A stretch of DNA of 64,000 nt from Pedobacter rhizosphaerae (GCF_900111155.1 NZ_FOGG01000010.1:62001-126000), one strand, 5' to 3'. Numbered from the stretch's first letter, positions 1 to 10,970 are shown. Translations and numbers: made by a program. The notes: generated by a model from the letters alone, not told the origin.

Positions 1-928
1 CACCATAATTCCCGTCGATATCCAGACCAATCAAATTTACTCCGGCACTATCACCAACCAGGCTAAGTTCTCGAAATCTGATTTTGGTGTTCGCGGGATT
101 ATTGGTAATCGAGCGCAAGGTAATCCCCTTTCCAGCGATACTTAAGAATGATGATATAGTATAGAGACCAGGATTCAACCCAATCACCTCTCCATCTGCT
201 GCTGAAGTGATAGCAGACTCCAGATTATCACTTGGCGAAAGCGTTTTGGTATATACAGGAGTTTTTAAGGTCGAAAAGGAAGCTAAGCCCTTACTCTTCT
301 TATCTGCAATTAACTGTACAGTATAGCGCGTATCCGGGATTAGTCCGTTGAGATTTTTTTCTCCTGCTTGTGCTTCAGCTGCAGTAATGTCAATAATTGT
401 GGTAACACTGCCATTTATCAGTGCAATTTTATTAATCCCCGTAGTTGCTGCATTAACTTGCCAATGCAGTTTTACAGAGGTTTCGGTAATTTCAAAGTCA
501 CGTATAATTTTTAGGAACTGTTGCCCTGAAATTCTAAATGAACTTGTATTTACCCATCTAGATGCTGCTGCTGACTGGAAAGGTTCAACTCTTACTCTCG
601 CAAAATAAGTCTTGTTGACTGTTAATACTGGATCAACCAACTTTACCGCAAGAGTATCGGTTGTTTGTGTGTATTCTATATTTTTAAAAAGTGTATCGGT
701 GGCAAACTCAACTTTATAGGTATACTTCTTGCCGCTCGCCAAGGCCCCAAGGTTCCAGGAAACGATCGCGGAATCTTGTACAGTCCGGACCTTAAGGTTA
801 GCTGGGATAAATGCCCTACTTGTTGATGGATCTTCTACGAAACCATCAATATTACGCTTACAAGCCCCTATAATTGCAATCAAAGAAAGCATATAGAGCA
901 GAAGCATATTTTTAGTTATGATTCTCAT
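1..928 (-). CDS. DUF4957/DUF5123-like surface lipoprotein, C-terminus cut by window edge
   Basis: An open frame runs from an ATG at 928 to the window edge (309 codons visible). The N-terminus is a lipoprotein signal (MRIITKNMLLLYMLSLIAIIGAC), with the lipobox Cys near residue 23. Two fibronectin-III-like stretches follow, with patterns such as 'AIVSWNLG' and 'SVKLHWQVN', then the start of a parallel beta-helix-like region ('ITLRSITNNPANTKIRF', 'VNLIGLDIDGNYG'). This layout matches DUF4957/DUF5123 proteins, which are common in pectin utilisation loci and are thought to bind or cleave galacturonan at the cell surface. It lies 31 bases downstream of a susD gene in the same direction, so it is probably the third gene of that operon. 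The family call is by pattern recognition. The catalytic or binding C-terminus lies outside the window. Confidence 0.75.
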   Translation of the reverse strand, partial: MRIITKNMLLLYMLSLIAIIGACKRNIDGFVEDPSTSRAFIPANLKVRTVQDSAIVSWNLGALASGKKYTYKVEFATDTLFKNIEYTQTTDTLAVKLVDPVLTVNKTYFARVRVEPFQSAAASRWVNTSSFRISGQQFLKIIRDFEITETSVKLHWQVNAATTGINKIALINGSVTTIIDITAAEAQAGEKNLNGLIPDTRYTVQLIADKKSKGLASFSTLKTPVYTKTLSPSDNLESAITSAADGEVIGLNPGLYTISSFLSIAGKGITLRSITNNPANTKIRFRELSLVGDSAGVNLIGLDIDGNYG

Positions 929-959
929 CGTTTAATTTATTAAGTTGTTTGATATTAAA

Positions 960-2825
960 TTACCATCCGAAATTCTGTACAATCCCCCCTCGGTTCTCAA
1001 TAATAACTAGGTTAGGGTATGGCAAAAGCTCCTTTTTATTGGCTTCAAATTTGTTCATGTAACCAGAATTGGGATTATTTAAAAAATCGGAAGTAAGAGT
1101 TGCGCCGGAATAGCTTCCCAACTCCCTTCTCCACCAAACACTTCTATATGCGGCACCTGGGTTAACGGTATTTTTACTATAATATACCGCATCATTATTT
1201 CCTCCATATAAATCCAGAGCCGCATATTCATCTGAAATCCTGCCGTTTCTGAAAAGGGTCGGTTTGAAATAAATGAATTCCGATATATCGTTGTAGGGAT
1301 TGTTAGCTGTTGGTGCATTCAATGCCATAAGTTTCATTTTTTCCCTGGCTTCCAAAATCTTAGTATTGAGCAGATTCCAACGAATCAAATCATATTTGCG
1401 GATTGATTCACCACCAAACTCCAATAATCGTTCCTTTACGATAGCATCAGAAAATCCAGCTTTATCGGTTGCTGTAATCGGAAGAGGATTACTTCCGTAG
1501 GCTCTCCTTTGCACTTGCTGAAGTGCAGCCAAAGGTGTTAATACTCCAGACAGATTACCCAATTCATTTGCAGCTTCTGCATACATCAGCAGGACATCAG
1601 CGTAACGGATAATTGGAAAATTTACTCCAAACTGCAAGCTTGGCGAATTCTTATCAAATTGTGTCCATGATTTTCGAAACTTTGCGCAAGTAAGATTAAT
1701 CATGCTCACAGGACTCATAAATGCTCCATCCTTCACTTCAATAAATCCTAGCGTAACATCCCGTCTACTATCACCTTTAGCAAACTCATAGATATAACTT
1801 GGTACCGCTCTAGCTCCCCCACCGCCAGTCCCCCAAGGATCAGCACTGGATGCAAAAGAAAGCCCTAAGATGCGGGCAAGATCGCTGTCATTTATTGCTC
1901 CCCACATCGCGACTTCAAACATCAATTCACCTGCATCGTCAAAGCGGGTAGTACCAGAGTGAAGAGATTTAAATATGTTTTCATAAACCGGATTGAGCTG
2001 ATGTTGATTGGCCTTAATTACCTCATTACATTCATCAAAAGCAATTTGGTAGTATTTCAGGTAATCGGCACTTCTCTGCATGGTTTTACTTTCCGTACGT
2101 AAAGAATACCCGCCCCTAAAAAGTGCAATTCTGGCCCGTAGCGCTTTTATTGCACCTTTAGTAAACCGATAACTCTTGTAAGCTGTCAATTCCGAGCGCC
2201 ATCCCACTAGTGTAGATGCGAGTTTCAGATCCTCCAGGATGCGATCATAGGTGCTGTCCCGATTTACATGTGTCGAAAATTGACTTTCTAAATCCGCAGC
2301 AGGAACGAATGAGGCCGGCACATCACCCCAGTTTCGCAAAAGTTCAAAATAAAAAAGAGCCCGTAAAGTAAGTGCTTCGCCATAATATCTTTTTAATTTA
2401 ATTTTCTCATCAGCACTGCCAGATGCATATAATCTAGAAGAAGGGATATACTTGCAAGCAATATTAGCTCGTTCAACCCCTTCATATAACTGAATGAAGG
2501 TATTGTAGATATTATTGTTTGCTGAGTTTCCACCATAGGTAGATACTGCATTTTGGCCTGATGCGTCATAATTTGCAGATCCCCTGATCCAGAAATCATC
2601 TGCCCCATGTGGAAAATAAACGGAAAGATTAGCGCCATAAACTCTTGATCCAGCAGCCTTGTTATAAACCCCAAGAATTACAGAATTGGTGTAATCTACA
2701 CTCTCAAAAGTATCATCTATATTTAATCTGGATGGTGATTGATAGTCCAAATATTTCTTACAGGAAGAGAAAACAATGCTAACAATAGCTAGCGAAAGTA
2801 CAATATGTTTTTTTATTGATTTCAT
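960..2825 (-). CDS. SusD/RagB family nutrient-binding outer-membrane lipoprotein
   Basis: This 621-residue protein is the surface glycan-binding partner of the SusC protein encoded just upstream (11-base gap). It starts with a lipoprotein signal whose lipobox Cys is near residue 22 ('IVFSSCKKYLDYQ'). The helical, TPR-like N-terminal half contains 'YYGEALTLRALFYFELLRNWGDVPA', the family's typical 'RALRAFYYFDLVRxWGDVP' region. The C-terminal half carries the characteristic 'PIIRYADVLLMYAEAANELG' and 'ERLLEFGGESIRKYDLIRW' signatures. The protein is at the long end for SusD proteins. Given the neighbouring pectinases, the ligand is probably galacturonan or rhamnogalacturonan oligomers, which is inference from context. 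Confidence 0.95.
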   Translation of the reverse strand: MKSIKKHIVLSLAIVSIVFSSCKKYLDYQSPSRLNIDDTFESVDYTNSVILGVYNKAAGSRVYGANLSVYFPHGADDFWIRGSANYDASGQNAVSTYGGNSANNNIYNTFIQLYEGVERANIACKYIPSSRLYASGSADEKIKLKRYYGEALTLRALFYFELLRNWGDVPASFVPAADLESQFSTHVNRDSTYDRILEDLKLASTLVGWRSELTAYKSYRFTKGAIKALRARIALFRGGYSLRTESKTMQRSADYLKYYQIAFDECNEVIKANQHQLNPVYENIFKSLHSGTTRFDDAGELMFEVAMWGAINDSDLARILGLSFASSADPWGTGGGGARAVPSYIYEFAKGDSRRDVTLGFIEVKDGAFMSPVSMINLTCAKFRKSWTQFDKNSPSLQFGVNFPIIRYADVLLMYAEAANELGNLSGVLTPLAALQQVQRRAYGSNPLPITATDKAGFSDAIVKERLLEFGGESIRKYDLIRWNLLNTKILEAREKMKLMALNAPTANNPYNDISEFIYFKPTLFRNGRISDEYAALDLYGGNNDAVYYSKNTVNPGAAYRSVWWRRELGSYSGATLTSDFLNNPNSGYMNKFEANKKELLPYPNLVIIENRGGIVQNFGW

Positions 2826-2836
2826 AACTAAAACGA

Positions 2837-5800
2837 TTAAAATGTAGCATTAAGACCAGCGAGCATATACCTATTTCTCGGATAGGCATTATAGTCAACA
2901 CCAGGCGTTAGGGGGCTGAACCTTGTATTAGCCTGGGGGTCAAACCCACTGTATCTGGTAAATGTATAGAGGTTATTTACGGTAGCATAAATCCGGAGTT
3001 TGGACAATACCTTTGTTCGCTGGATGAGCTTTGAAGGCAAAGTATAACCCAAGGTCACATTGGTTATGCGTAAAAATGAGGCGTCTTCAATTGCTTCAGA
3101 TACGGGCAGTCGGAAACCATATGTTGGTGCATAAGTAGTTGTATTGACATTGGCAGCTTGCAATGCATCCCAATTGAGAATTGGGGCACCTGTTGCATCA
3201 AAATACTGATATCTATTCTTAAACTTTTCCATGAAGTTATTCCCGTTCACCTGAAAATTGGAACTAAAATTAATTTTATTGGCATTATAGGTTTTGTTGC
3301 CATAAGAGAAATTAACGAAAACACTTAAGTCAAAACCTTTATAGGTAATTTGGTTATTCCAACCCCCGAAAAATTTAGGCTGATAACCGCCCAATACTGT
3401 TTTATCAGCATCAGTTATAATTCCATCACCATTGAGGTCCTTAAGTTTCATAACTCCTGGAAAAACTCCTTGGTTTAATGCCGCAGCGTCACTGGCAACG
3501 CCAGGTTTTAATCTCCAGGTTCTCCTTCCTGCAGCAAGTTCCGATTCGTAAAATGTGCGATCAAAATCATCAAGAGTGTAAAAGCCATCAGATACAAAAC
3601 CGTAAAACTGGCCCACAGGCTTACCAACCTGTACCCAAAAATCAGTCCCCTGCACTCCCCATCCTGATGTTACAGCGTAACCGTAATCAGCTGAACCTGC
3701 CTGATTTAGCTTAAGTACGACATTTCTGTTGAATGAAATATTAAAGGAGGTGTTGTAGCTAAATTTTTTTGTAGAAATGGCCTGATAATTAAGTTGAAAT
3801 TCCAGCCCCCTGTTCCTTGTTGAACCGATATTCTGTGTTTGCTGGCTGTATCCCATCTGTTGTGGAATATTGGTATTCAACAACAGATCATTTGTTGTAT
3901 TGGAATAGAGGTCAACAGAGGCAGTTAATTTGGAGCCAAGTAAATCCAAATCAAGTCCAATATTTTTCGATACGGTTGTTTCCCATTTCAGGTTGCTGTT
4001 TTGGAGTGCCGTAGGATACAAACCGGCAGTTTGCGAATTGTCTGTTTCCGCGTAACCCCCCAGAGATGAGCTTGTAGCAAAAATTGTTGCAAATAGCCTA
4101 TCACTGTTAACCCTATTATTACCTGCGGTCCCATAACTTGCCCTAATCTTAACACTGTTCAGCCAGTTTAATTTAAGGGCTTTAAAAAACGATTCATCAG
4201 ACAGTCTCCAGGCCGCCTGCCCTGATGGAAATACCCCCCATCGATTGTCAGGTCCAAATTTAGAGGATCCATCACGCCTTATTGAGAAGTTAAGATTATA
4301 TTTTGACTTATAGGAATACATTGCTCTCCCGAAGAAAGATAGCAGTCTTTCGCTCTGTACATTGTTGGTTGGTGAGGGCTGTATAAAGCCCTGGGGGGCA
4401 TTGGCCTGTTGTATATTGCCGAAGGCCTGTTCCCAATTAACATTAGAAGGAAAATAATTAATTCTTTGTCCGTAACTGTTTACATTCAACAAATTGATCT
4501 CTTGCCCAAGAAGTACCTCCAGACGATGATCCTTGTTAAAGGTGGTGCGATAATTCAAGGTGTTACTATTATTGATGCCAATTGTCTTCGAATCGTTTAA
4601 CTCTACAAAAGGCTGTTCCTTATAGTTCCCATATCTGGAAAAACTGGATGATTCATACTGTACCACCCCTCTAAATGAATTGTTTTCATTAGTGCCTACG
4701 CGGTAACCGACATTCGATCTGAAAGTGAATTTTGGAGAAATGTTAAGATTGATGTAACCGCTGGTAATTAGGTCTAAATTCTTATTTAAACGCTGATCCC
4801 TCGTTGCTGCTCCAACTGGAGTCGTCAGATCAATCTGATCTTCAAACAGCGCATCATCACTTCTCTGAGAGAGATTACTCACTCCTTCGTAAGGTTGAAA
4901 TCTTGCAGAGTTTTGTAAACCACCGTTCGATCCGCTAATAGAGGTTCCGTTCCCAGTGACAAGTTGATCACTATATCTGGCATTTATCCCGACCTTGAAG
5001 GTTTTGGATAAGTCATTGTCGTACCGGAAAGTAGCAAATGTTCTAGTAAGGCCTGATGCCAGCATGATACCTTGTTCATCAGTTCTGTTCACACTAAAAC
5101 TGTAGGTACTTCCCTGAGCACCACCACTAAGATTCAGATTCTGTGTATTGGAGAATGCCGCCCTTCCAAATACCCTTGATTGCCAGTTCACAACAGGAAA
5201 ACTTTTATAAATATCAAAATCCTCAAAGTTACCATAACGTCTTTTAAAACCGTTTACTGTAGCGGTGTCAGTAACAACACTGCCACTGAAATGAATCATA
5301 TTCATATCATATTGCGTACGCACGTAATCATACGGATTCATCATGTCAACATAATTGGTAATTTTTCGTATTCCTGCATAGGTATCGAACGAAATTACAG
5401 GCTTCCCGGGTCTGCCACTTTTTGTGGTTATGATCACTACACCATTTGCACCACGCGCGCCATAGATAGAAGTTGAAGCTAAATCCTTTAATACATCAAT
5501 AGATACAATCTCTGAGGGTGATATGATGGAAAGTGCTCTTTCCAATGGTACACCATCTACAATATATAGTGGTGCGTTGTCTTGTGTCACAGATGTACCA
5601 CCCCTTATTAGGATTTGAAAATCCGCTCCTGGGGCTCCTTCGTTCTGTGCGACAGATACCCCAGCTAATTTACCTGCAAGTGCTTCAGCCAAACTTGATA
5701 CAGGAAAGTCTGCCACATCTTTCGCCTTGATTGAAGATACTGATCCAGCCAGCCTTTCGCGGGAAACTGTGCCATACCCTACATTGACAACTACTTCGCT

Positions 5801-6103
5801 CAAGGTGGAGGCATCTTCCTCCAACTGGATACTGATCTGTGTTTGGCTACCTAATTTGATCTCTTTGCTCTTATAGCCTACATACCTGACCAATAAAATT
5901 CTTTCTGCGGTGGTAGAAAGCTGCAACTGGAATTTACCGTTGGCATCTGTAGTGCTCCCATTGGAGGCACCTTTTTGCATCACTGAAGCACCAACCAGTG
6001 GTCTGTTTTTTTCGTCAACTACCTTTCCATTAATCCTTAATGTCTGCGCCAAGGCTGAAATACAGAGGATTAAATTCACCGTAATCAGTAAAAGTCTTCT
6101 CAT
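2837..6103 (-). CDS. SusC/RagA family TonB-dependent outer-membrane receptor
   Basis: This 1088-residue protein is the outer-membrane importer that forms a lidded channel with the SusD downstream. It has a signal peptide ending near residue 19 ('ISALAQ'). A carboxypeptidase-regulatory-like beta-sandwich follows at about 22-105 ('INGKVVDEKNRPLVGASV'). The SusC plug starts near 110 ('VVVNVGYGTVSRERLAGSV', 'PLYIVDGVPL', 'IYGARGANGVVIITTK'). The remainder is a TonB-dependent barrel that ends in an aromatic residue ('LNATF'). There is no STN domain at the N-terminus, so it should not signal through a FecR/sigma pair. The neighbouring hybrid two-component regulator is the likely controller. The 538-base gap upstream is where its promoter must lie. 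Confidence 0.96.
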   Translation of the reverse strand: MRRLLLITVNLILCISALAQTLRINGKVVDEKNRPLVGASVMQKGASNGSTTDANGKFQLQLSTTAERILLVRYVGYKSKEIKLGSQTQISIQLEEDASTLSEVVVNVGYGTVSRERLAGSVSSIKAKDVADFPVSSLAEALAGKLAGVSVAQNEGAPGADFQILIRGGTSVTQDNAPLYIVDGVPLERALSIISPSEIVSIDVLKDLASTSIYGARGANGVVIITTKSGRPGKPVISFDTYAGIRKITNYVDMMNPYDYVRTQYDMNMIHFSGSVVTDTATVNGFKRRYGNFEDFDIYKSFPVVNWQSRVFGRAAFSNTQNLNLSGGAQGSTYSFSVNRTDEQGIMLASGLTRTFATFRYDNDLSKTFKVGINARYSDQLVTGNGTSISGSNGGLQNSARFQPYEGVSNLSQRSDDALFEDQIDLTTPVGAATRDQRLNKNLDLITSGYINLNISPKFTFRSNVGYRVGTNENNSFRGVVQYESSSFSRYGNYKEQPFVELNDSKTIGINNSNTLNYRTTFNKDHRLEVLLGQEINLLNVNSYGQRINYFPSNVNWEQAFGNIQQANAPQGFIQPSPTNNVQSERLLSFFGRAMYSYKSKYNLNFSIRRDGSSKFGPDNRWGVFPSGQAAWRLSDESFFKALKLNWLNSVKIRASYGTAGNNRVNSDRLFATIFATSSSLGGYAETDNSQTAGLYPTALQNSNLKWETTVSKNIGLDLDLLGSKLTASVDLYSNTTNDLLLNTNIPQQMGYSQQTQNIGSTRNRGLEFQLNYQAISTKKFSYNTSFNISFNRNVVLKLNQAGSADYGYAVTSGWGVQGTDFWVQVGKPVGQFYGFVSDGFYTLDDFDRTFYESELAAGRRTWRLKPGVASDAAALNQGVFPGVMKLKDLNGDGIITDADKTVLGGYQPKFFGGWNNQITYKGFDLSVFVNFSYGNKTYNANKINFSSNFQVNGNNFMEKFKNRYQYFDATGAPILNWDALQAANVNTTTYAPTYGFRLPVSEAIEDASFLRITNVTLGYTLPSKLIQRTKVLSKLRIYATVNNLYTFTRYSGFDPQANTRFSPLTPGVDYNAYPRNRYMLAGLNATF

Positions 6104-6641
6104 AAAAGTTAAGTTAAACCTCTTGCTATCTTCGTGATAGATTCAAAAGGTTGGTTTTGATTTGGTTAGAATTTGGTATTATCATAGATAGTGAAATACA
6201 ATCGATTGCATTAATGGATCGTACTATGAATCTGATTCTGTCTGGATTTTATTTAGCATATTGGATTGTTTGTTAAGGGTTTGTTCAAGACCTAACGCAT
6301 TGGTACTATGGTCTGAATAATATTTGATAATTTCTAGCCCGCCGTATAATCTGGTAGAGGAGCTATCGCATAGTATAATATACTCTCAACGATACAGCTA
6401 TGGCAAATGATGTGTCGGGCTTTTCATATATGGTTCAATTTGGTTATGGAGTTCAGGCTTAACATCAACTGGGATATTAGCCATGTAAAACTTTAACAAA
6501 CTTGCCTTTTTGAGAAGAGAAACAAGGGCAAAATTTAAACGAATAAGGGTAATATTTCGACATTTTATGCCTTCATAGCATTGATTGGTAAATAACTAGC
6601 CTCCACAGAGATCAAATTCAGTTGATAGAAAAATACTATAA
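6104..6641. promoter_or_regulatory. Intergenic region upstream of susC, likely holding its promoter
   Basis: These 538 bases separate the susC start from the end of the hybrid regulator gene. No convincing ORF is present on either strand. It is the only place for a promoter driving the susC-susD-lipoprotein operon, and is presumably where the DNA-binding domain of the adjacent regulator acts. I found no exact TANNTTTG element on the minus strand. The part nearest the start is rich in AACCAAA-type sequence when read on the minus strand (around 6140-6175), a pattern that recurs before other genes in this window. Confidence 0.4.
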
Positions 6642-9600
6642 CTACCCCTTTCTTCTGATTTTTTTTAAATACTCGGAAGGATTAAGGCCGTATACTGATT
6701 TGAAGCAAGCGCTGAAATATTTTGGCGTACTAAAGCCAACTGCATAGGCAACCACTGAAACATTGTCTTCCCCAGCATCCAATATGTCCTTACCTTTCCT
6801 AACACGTGTATCACGAACAAATTCCACCGGTGCAATCCCAGTTAAACTCTTAAATTTTCTATAAAAAGCCGAACGGCTCATTCTGGTAAGATCGGCAGCC
6901 TCTTCTACATTGAATGAAGAATCATCTAATTTGCTCTCTACTACCTCAATCACGCGCTGTAGAAATTCTCGGTCATATTGTGTCATAACCCTTGTCTCTT
7001 CTACAGCCAACTCCTCTTCTTGCTGAATATGTGAAAATACCTTTTGACGTTGCCTTAAGACCGTCTCCATTGCTGTTTCCAAAAGCTGAAAGTCAAAAGG
7101 TTTAGTAATATAATAATCTGCACCATACTTCAATCCCTCAATCTGGCTCTCCACTGAATACTTGGCGGTTAATAGGATTACAGGAATATGGCTGGTTTCA
7201 GGGTTATTTTTAATCTGCTCCAATAACTCAATACCATCCATTCCAGGCATCATAATATCTGACAAAACCAAGTCTGGCTGTAAATCATTCACTTTTTCCA
7301 AACCTTCTAGACCATCTTTTGCGGTTGCTATCTGGTAAGAATCATCGAACTTGACTGTTAAAAACTCCCTAAGTTCGTCATTATCTTCAACGAGTAAAAT
7401 CCTGATTTTCTTTCCTTTATCCGCCTTTGAATTATTATCGGATTTCGGAATAGAGAAACGTTCAGGTGAAGGCTGAACGCTTGTTTTACGGACAGCAGTA
7501 TTTTCTACTATGTCATCCAATTTGTAATTTCCCATTCCGAGAGCAAGCTCAATAATCAACTTAAGACCACCTGGCTTATTATTTTCAGCCCAGATTCGAC
7601 CTCGATGCAATGAAATCAGTTCTTTCGCAAGGGCTAATCCAATCCCTGTGCCCTTACTGTGGTTTTGACCAAGTTGCTTTCCTTCGTAATAGAGCCTAAA
7701 GATGTCTGAGAGCTCATGTTCTTGAACACCAGAACCTTCATCCGAGATGGTGATCCTAAATGTCTTTTCAGACGATTTATCTAAATCAATCCGAATAATG
7801 CCATTATCTGGTGAAAATTTAATAGCATTTGCCAAGGCATTGAATAGTACGATTTCTAATTTCTCCGGATCTATTAGTGCATTTAATTTCGGCAATACTG
7901 AATTTACCTCAATAGATAAATTACGCTGAATTAAACTGGCCTTGAAATAATCGATATGTTCTTTTAAAAACTGTACCAGCTCACAATTGTACAGGCGAAG
8001 CGTTCCCTCACCACTCTGCACCTTACGCAAATCAAGTACTTGATTGACCATTCGTAACATTCGCCTGGTATTTTTAATCACAACGCTCATATAGGCTTTG
8101 CCTCTATCAGATAAGGTTTCCTGCTTCAATATTTCCTCGCTAGGATTAATAATCAAGGTGAGTGGCGTTCTTAGTTCGTGCGAAATCTGGGTAAAGAAGG
8201 CGAGCTTCAAATCGGCCAGTTGCCTTTCTACAACGATTCCCTGTTTAAGTTTGAAAACAGTGATGGCAACCTTGCGTCCAAGAAATATCAGGATGGCAAT
8301 CAATATAGCATATATGATGTAGGCCCACCAACTTTTCCAAGGTGGACTTCTCACAACAATACTGAGTGAATGATAGGGTATTTTATCGAACCTTTCATCA
8401 TTCAATGACCTTACTTCGAAAAGATATTTCCCCGCGGGCAATTTGGTATAGGTGGCCCTGTTTTGCCCCTCAGTACTTCTCCACACATCGTCATACCCCA
8501 CCAGTCTGTACTCATAATCAAGTCTTTCAGTTTGATGGTAATCCAATACAGTGAAGTCTATTCCCAGTACCGTTTGATCATGCTCGAGTATTATAGTTTT
8601 CGCTTCGTTGACATCTGATGTTAGGGGTGACCCCTCCACAGCCGGAGTAATTAACTTGCTATTGATCTGCAAACCTGTCAAGGCCATATTGGCGCTGACT
8701 TTTTTTGCACTTATCTTCTCTGGATTGAAAATCAAACAACCTGAAGCTGTTCCAAAAACAAAATCACCGTCTTCCGTGCGCGCACACGAAGATTCTGAAT
8801 AGGTCACGTTCTCCAGACCATCACTATAGTTATAATTCTGAAATTTTTGTTTTTTAGGGATAAACTTGGAAATCCCATTTTGTGTGGCGATCCAAATATT
8901 TTTGTGATCATCTTCCAAACAACTGAGCAAAACGTCACTTGGAAGTCCATTTTTACTGGAATAGTTTTTAAAAGACAAAGATTTTTGATTTTGGCCCCTT
9001 GCAAGATTCAAGCCTCCGGTTGCAGTCAAAACCCACATTTTGCTATCTGTATCTCGGTAAATATATTGAACATCGTTCCCACCCAAACTGGTGATATCAT
9101 TTGGTACTTTCTTATAAATAAGAAAGTTAAAGTTACCTTGTAGATTGGGATTAAATACCAATAACCCATTAGTGGTACCCAACCAAATCCATCCTGATTT
9201 ATCCTCGGCAATACATCTGATTTTATTGAAACCGCTAGAGGGAAATCCCTTAAAGCTATTTTGAACCGTCCTGAAGTTTACTTTGCCATTTTGTTCAATG
9301 ATTTCCACTAGTCCATTTCCAAAAGATGCAGCCCAGAGGCGTCCATAAGTATCTTCATATATACAATAGATGGAATTGCTGCCTGGGATGTCCTTGTTTA
9401 AAAGGAACTGTGAAAGGCTATACTGACCTTTATCGTTTGGCTTTGCCAGTAATATCCCTCCAGACTTCGTACCCATCCAGACATTGCTGTTACGGTCTTC
9501 TAAAATACAATATACTCCTCCAAGGTTTTGAAATTTACTGGTCAATAAACTTTGTATTTTTTTGCCATACTGATAAATATTGACCGAACCAGACTTAGTT

Positions 9601-10970
9601 CCGACCCATTGCCGGTTTTTACGATCAACCATTAAACCACGTACGTCATTCTCCAAATTCTCCAAAGTAAGTTGATCGGCAGCAGGACGCAAACCAAAAT
9701 GCTGATCCTGGAACACTACCTTCTCAATGCCCTGTGTTCCTGAGCCAAACCAGAGCACGCCATCCGGATCAAAGAATAACCTTCTAATGTTTTTTTGCCT
9801 GTTTGGATTTCCTTTTGTTGCAAATGGTATTAGTGTTTTAGTATTTTTGTTGTAATATCTTAGATCACCAGCAGCGTTCGTCCAGATTACATTATCTCGA
9901 TCCTCCACCAGAGAGTAGTTTTGGAGCCAGGGCTTAAAAACATAACTTCTCTTTGGAAAAGGAAACTGCAACTCACGCGTATCCGGAGAATACCTAATTC
10001 CTCCATGGTCTTTAGATTCAATCCACAACACCCCTGTTCGCTGTTCAAACAAAGCATATATTGATGATTCTATTTCAAATTGCTTTTGGACAGTTCCATC
10101 ACTGGAAATAGAATACAATTGGCCCTTCTTTGTGCTAGCGTAGATTCGAGGATAGACCTTTGAAACCAACAAATAATTAATTCCACCTGATGGAATATTA
10201 AATGTTCTGGCATTTTTGAGATCCAGACCTATAGCGGTTAAAGATCCGTTTTCGCAAGCTAGCCAAAGCTGGTCTTTAGCCTCTGCCACACCCACTACTT
10301 TAGAATCCTGAAACTGCTTAACAGCATAAATTCTCCTATCCCTTCCTTTCACCTTATCGGCTCGAACTACGCCTGTAGGGATTCCAATCCAGGCATTATC
10401 CATTTTATCGAGATGAAAAAATGAACTATTCTCAGCGACCACAACCCTAAATTTATTTTTACCTGTTTCGCTCTCTACGGCTTTTGAATAATCGATCCAT
10501 ACTACCCCATTGTTCACCGTTCTTAACCAAATTTCATTTTTTCTTACAGCCAGAATTCGTTGGAAAGTGATCTTATCATCCAATCTACCTTTGAAGAATC
10601 TACTGATGGGAATAAATTGCTGTGTACGTTTCATAAAGCAGTACACCTTATTGTCATAAGTTCTAACCCACAAATAACGGTTCTCGAAATCCTCGACAAT
10701 TTCATCGATTCTATTGTTTTTGAGGTCTGAGTGATCTCCAGGGTAGGATTTGAAGGTTAAAAAATTAGATCCGTCAAATCTATTGAGTCCAGCCCATGAT
10801 CCAAACCACATGAATCCACTTTTATCACGCAAAATATAGGTAACGCGATTGTCAGATAGCCCATTGGCAGTAGAATAATGAGTTACATTAGCCGCAATCT
10901 GACTATAGGCAATATCACCTCCGGCTAGCACCATCAAAAACACGAGAAACTTAGCAATTCTCCTTTGCAC
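6642..10970 (-). CDS. Hybrid two-component system sensor/regulator (HTCS)
   Basis: This 1442-codon protein senses oligosaccharide in the periplasm and regulates transcription directly. In order it has: a signal peptide ending near residue 24; many two-component propeller repeats ('DKSGFMWFGSWAGLNRFDG', 'EDKSGWIWLGTTNGLLVF'), about 30-740; a Y_Y_Y domain ('YEYRLVGYDDVW') about 760-840; a membrane segment near 845-865; a HisKA box 'SHELRTPLT' near residue 930; a HATPase domain with 'GTGIGLALAKELI'; a receiver domain with acceptor Asp in 'LSDIMMPGMDG' near 1236; and an AraC-type helix-turn-helix from about 1340 to the end ('VVAYAVGFSTPKYFSACFK'). The chosen start is GTG at 10970, because the first in-frame ATG lies inside the signal peptide. 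It sits between the first susCD operon and the lyase operon and probably controls both. Confidence 0.95.
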   Translation of the reverse strand: MQRRIAKFLVFLMVLAGGDIAYSQIAANVTHYSTANGLSDNRVTYILRDKSGFMWFGSWAGLNRFDGSNFLTFKSYPGDHSDLKNNRIDEIVEDFENRYLWVRTYDNKVYCFMKRTQQFIPISRFFKGRLDDKITFQRILAVRKNEIWLRTVNNGVVWIDYSKAVESETGKNKFRVVVAENSSFFHLDKMDNAWIGIPTGVVRADKVKGRDRRIYAVKQFQDSKVVGVAEAKDQLWLACENGSLTAIGLDLKNARTFNIPSGGINYLLVSKVYPRIYASTKKGQLYSISSDGTVQKQFEIESSIYALFEQRTGVLWIESKDHGGIRYSPDTRELQFPFPKRSYVFKPWLQNYSLVEDRDNVIWTNAAGDLRYYNKNTKTLIPFATKGNPNRQKNIRRLFFDPDGVLWFGSGTQGIEKVVFQDQHFGLRPAADQLTLENLENDVRGLMVDRKNRQWVGTKSGSVNIYQYGKKIQSLLTSKFQNLGGVYCILEDRNSNVWMGTKSGGILLAKPNDKGQYSLSQFLLNKDIPGSNSIYCIYEDTYGRLWAASFGNGLVEIIEQNGKVNFRTVQNSFKGFPSSGFNKIRCIAEDKSGWIWLGTTNGLLVFNPNLQGNFNFLIYKKVPNDITSLGGNDVQYIYRDTDSKMWVLTATGGLNLARGQNQKSLSFKNYSSKNGLPSDVLLSCLEDDHKNIWIATQNGISKFIPKKQKFQNYNYSDGLENVTYSESSCARTEDGDFVFGTASGCLIFNPEKISAKKVSANMALTGLQINSKLITPAVEGSPLTSDVNEAKTIILEHDQTVLGIDFTVLDYHQTERLDYEYRLVGYDDVWRSTEGQNRATYTKLPAGKYLFEVRSLNDERFDKIPYHSLSIVVRSPPWKSWWAYIIYAILIAILIFLGRKVAITVFKLKQGIVVERQLADLKLAFFTQISHELRTPLTLIINPSEEILKQETLSDRGKAYMSVVIKNTRRMLRMVNQVLDLRKVQSGEGTLRLYNCELVQFLKEHIDYFKASLIQRNLSIEVNSVLPKLNALIDPEKLEIVLFNALANAIKFSPDNGIIRIDLDKSSEKTFRITISDEGSGVQEHELSDIFRLYYEGKQLGQNHSKGTGIGLALAKELISLHRGRIWAENNKPGGLKLIIELALGMGNYKLDDIVENTAVRKTSVQPSPERFSIPKSDNNSKADKGKKIRILLVEDNDELREFLTVKFDDSYQIATAKDGLEGLEKVNDLQPDLVLSDIMMPGMDGIELLEQIKNNPETSHIPVILLTAKYSVESQIEGLKYGADYYITKPFDFQLLETAMETVLRQRQKVFSHIQQEEELAVEETRVMTQYDREFLQRVIEVVESKLDDSSFNVEEAADLTRMSRSAFYRKFKSLTGIAPVEFVRDTRVRKGKDILDAGEDNVSVVAYAVGFSTPKYFSACFKSVYGLNPSEYLKKIRRKG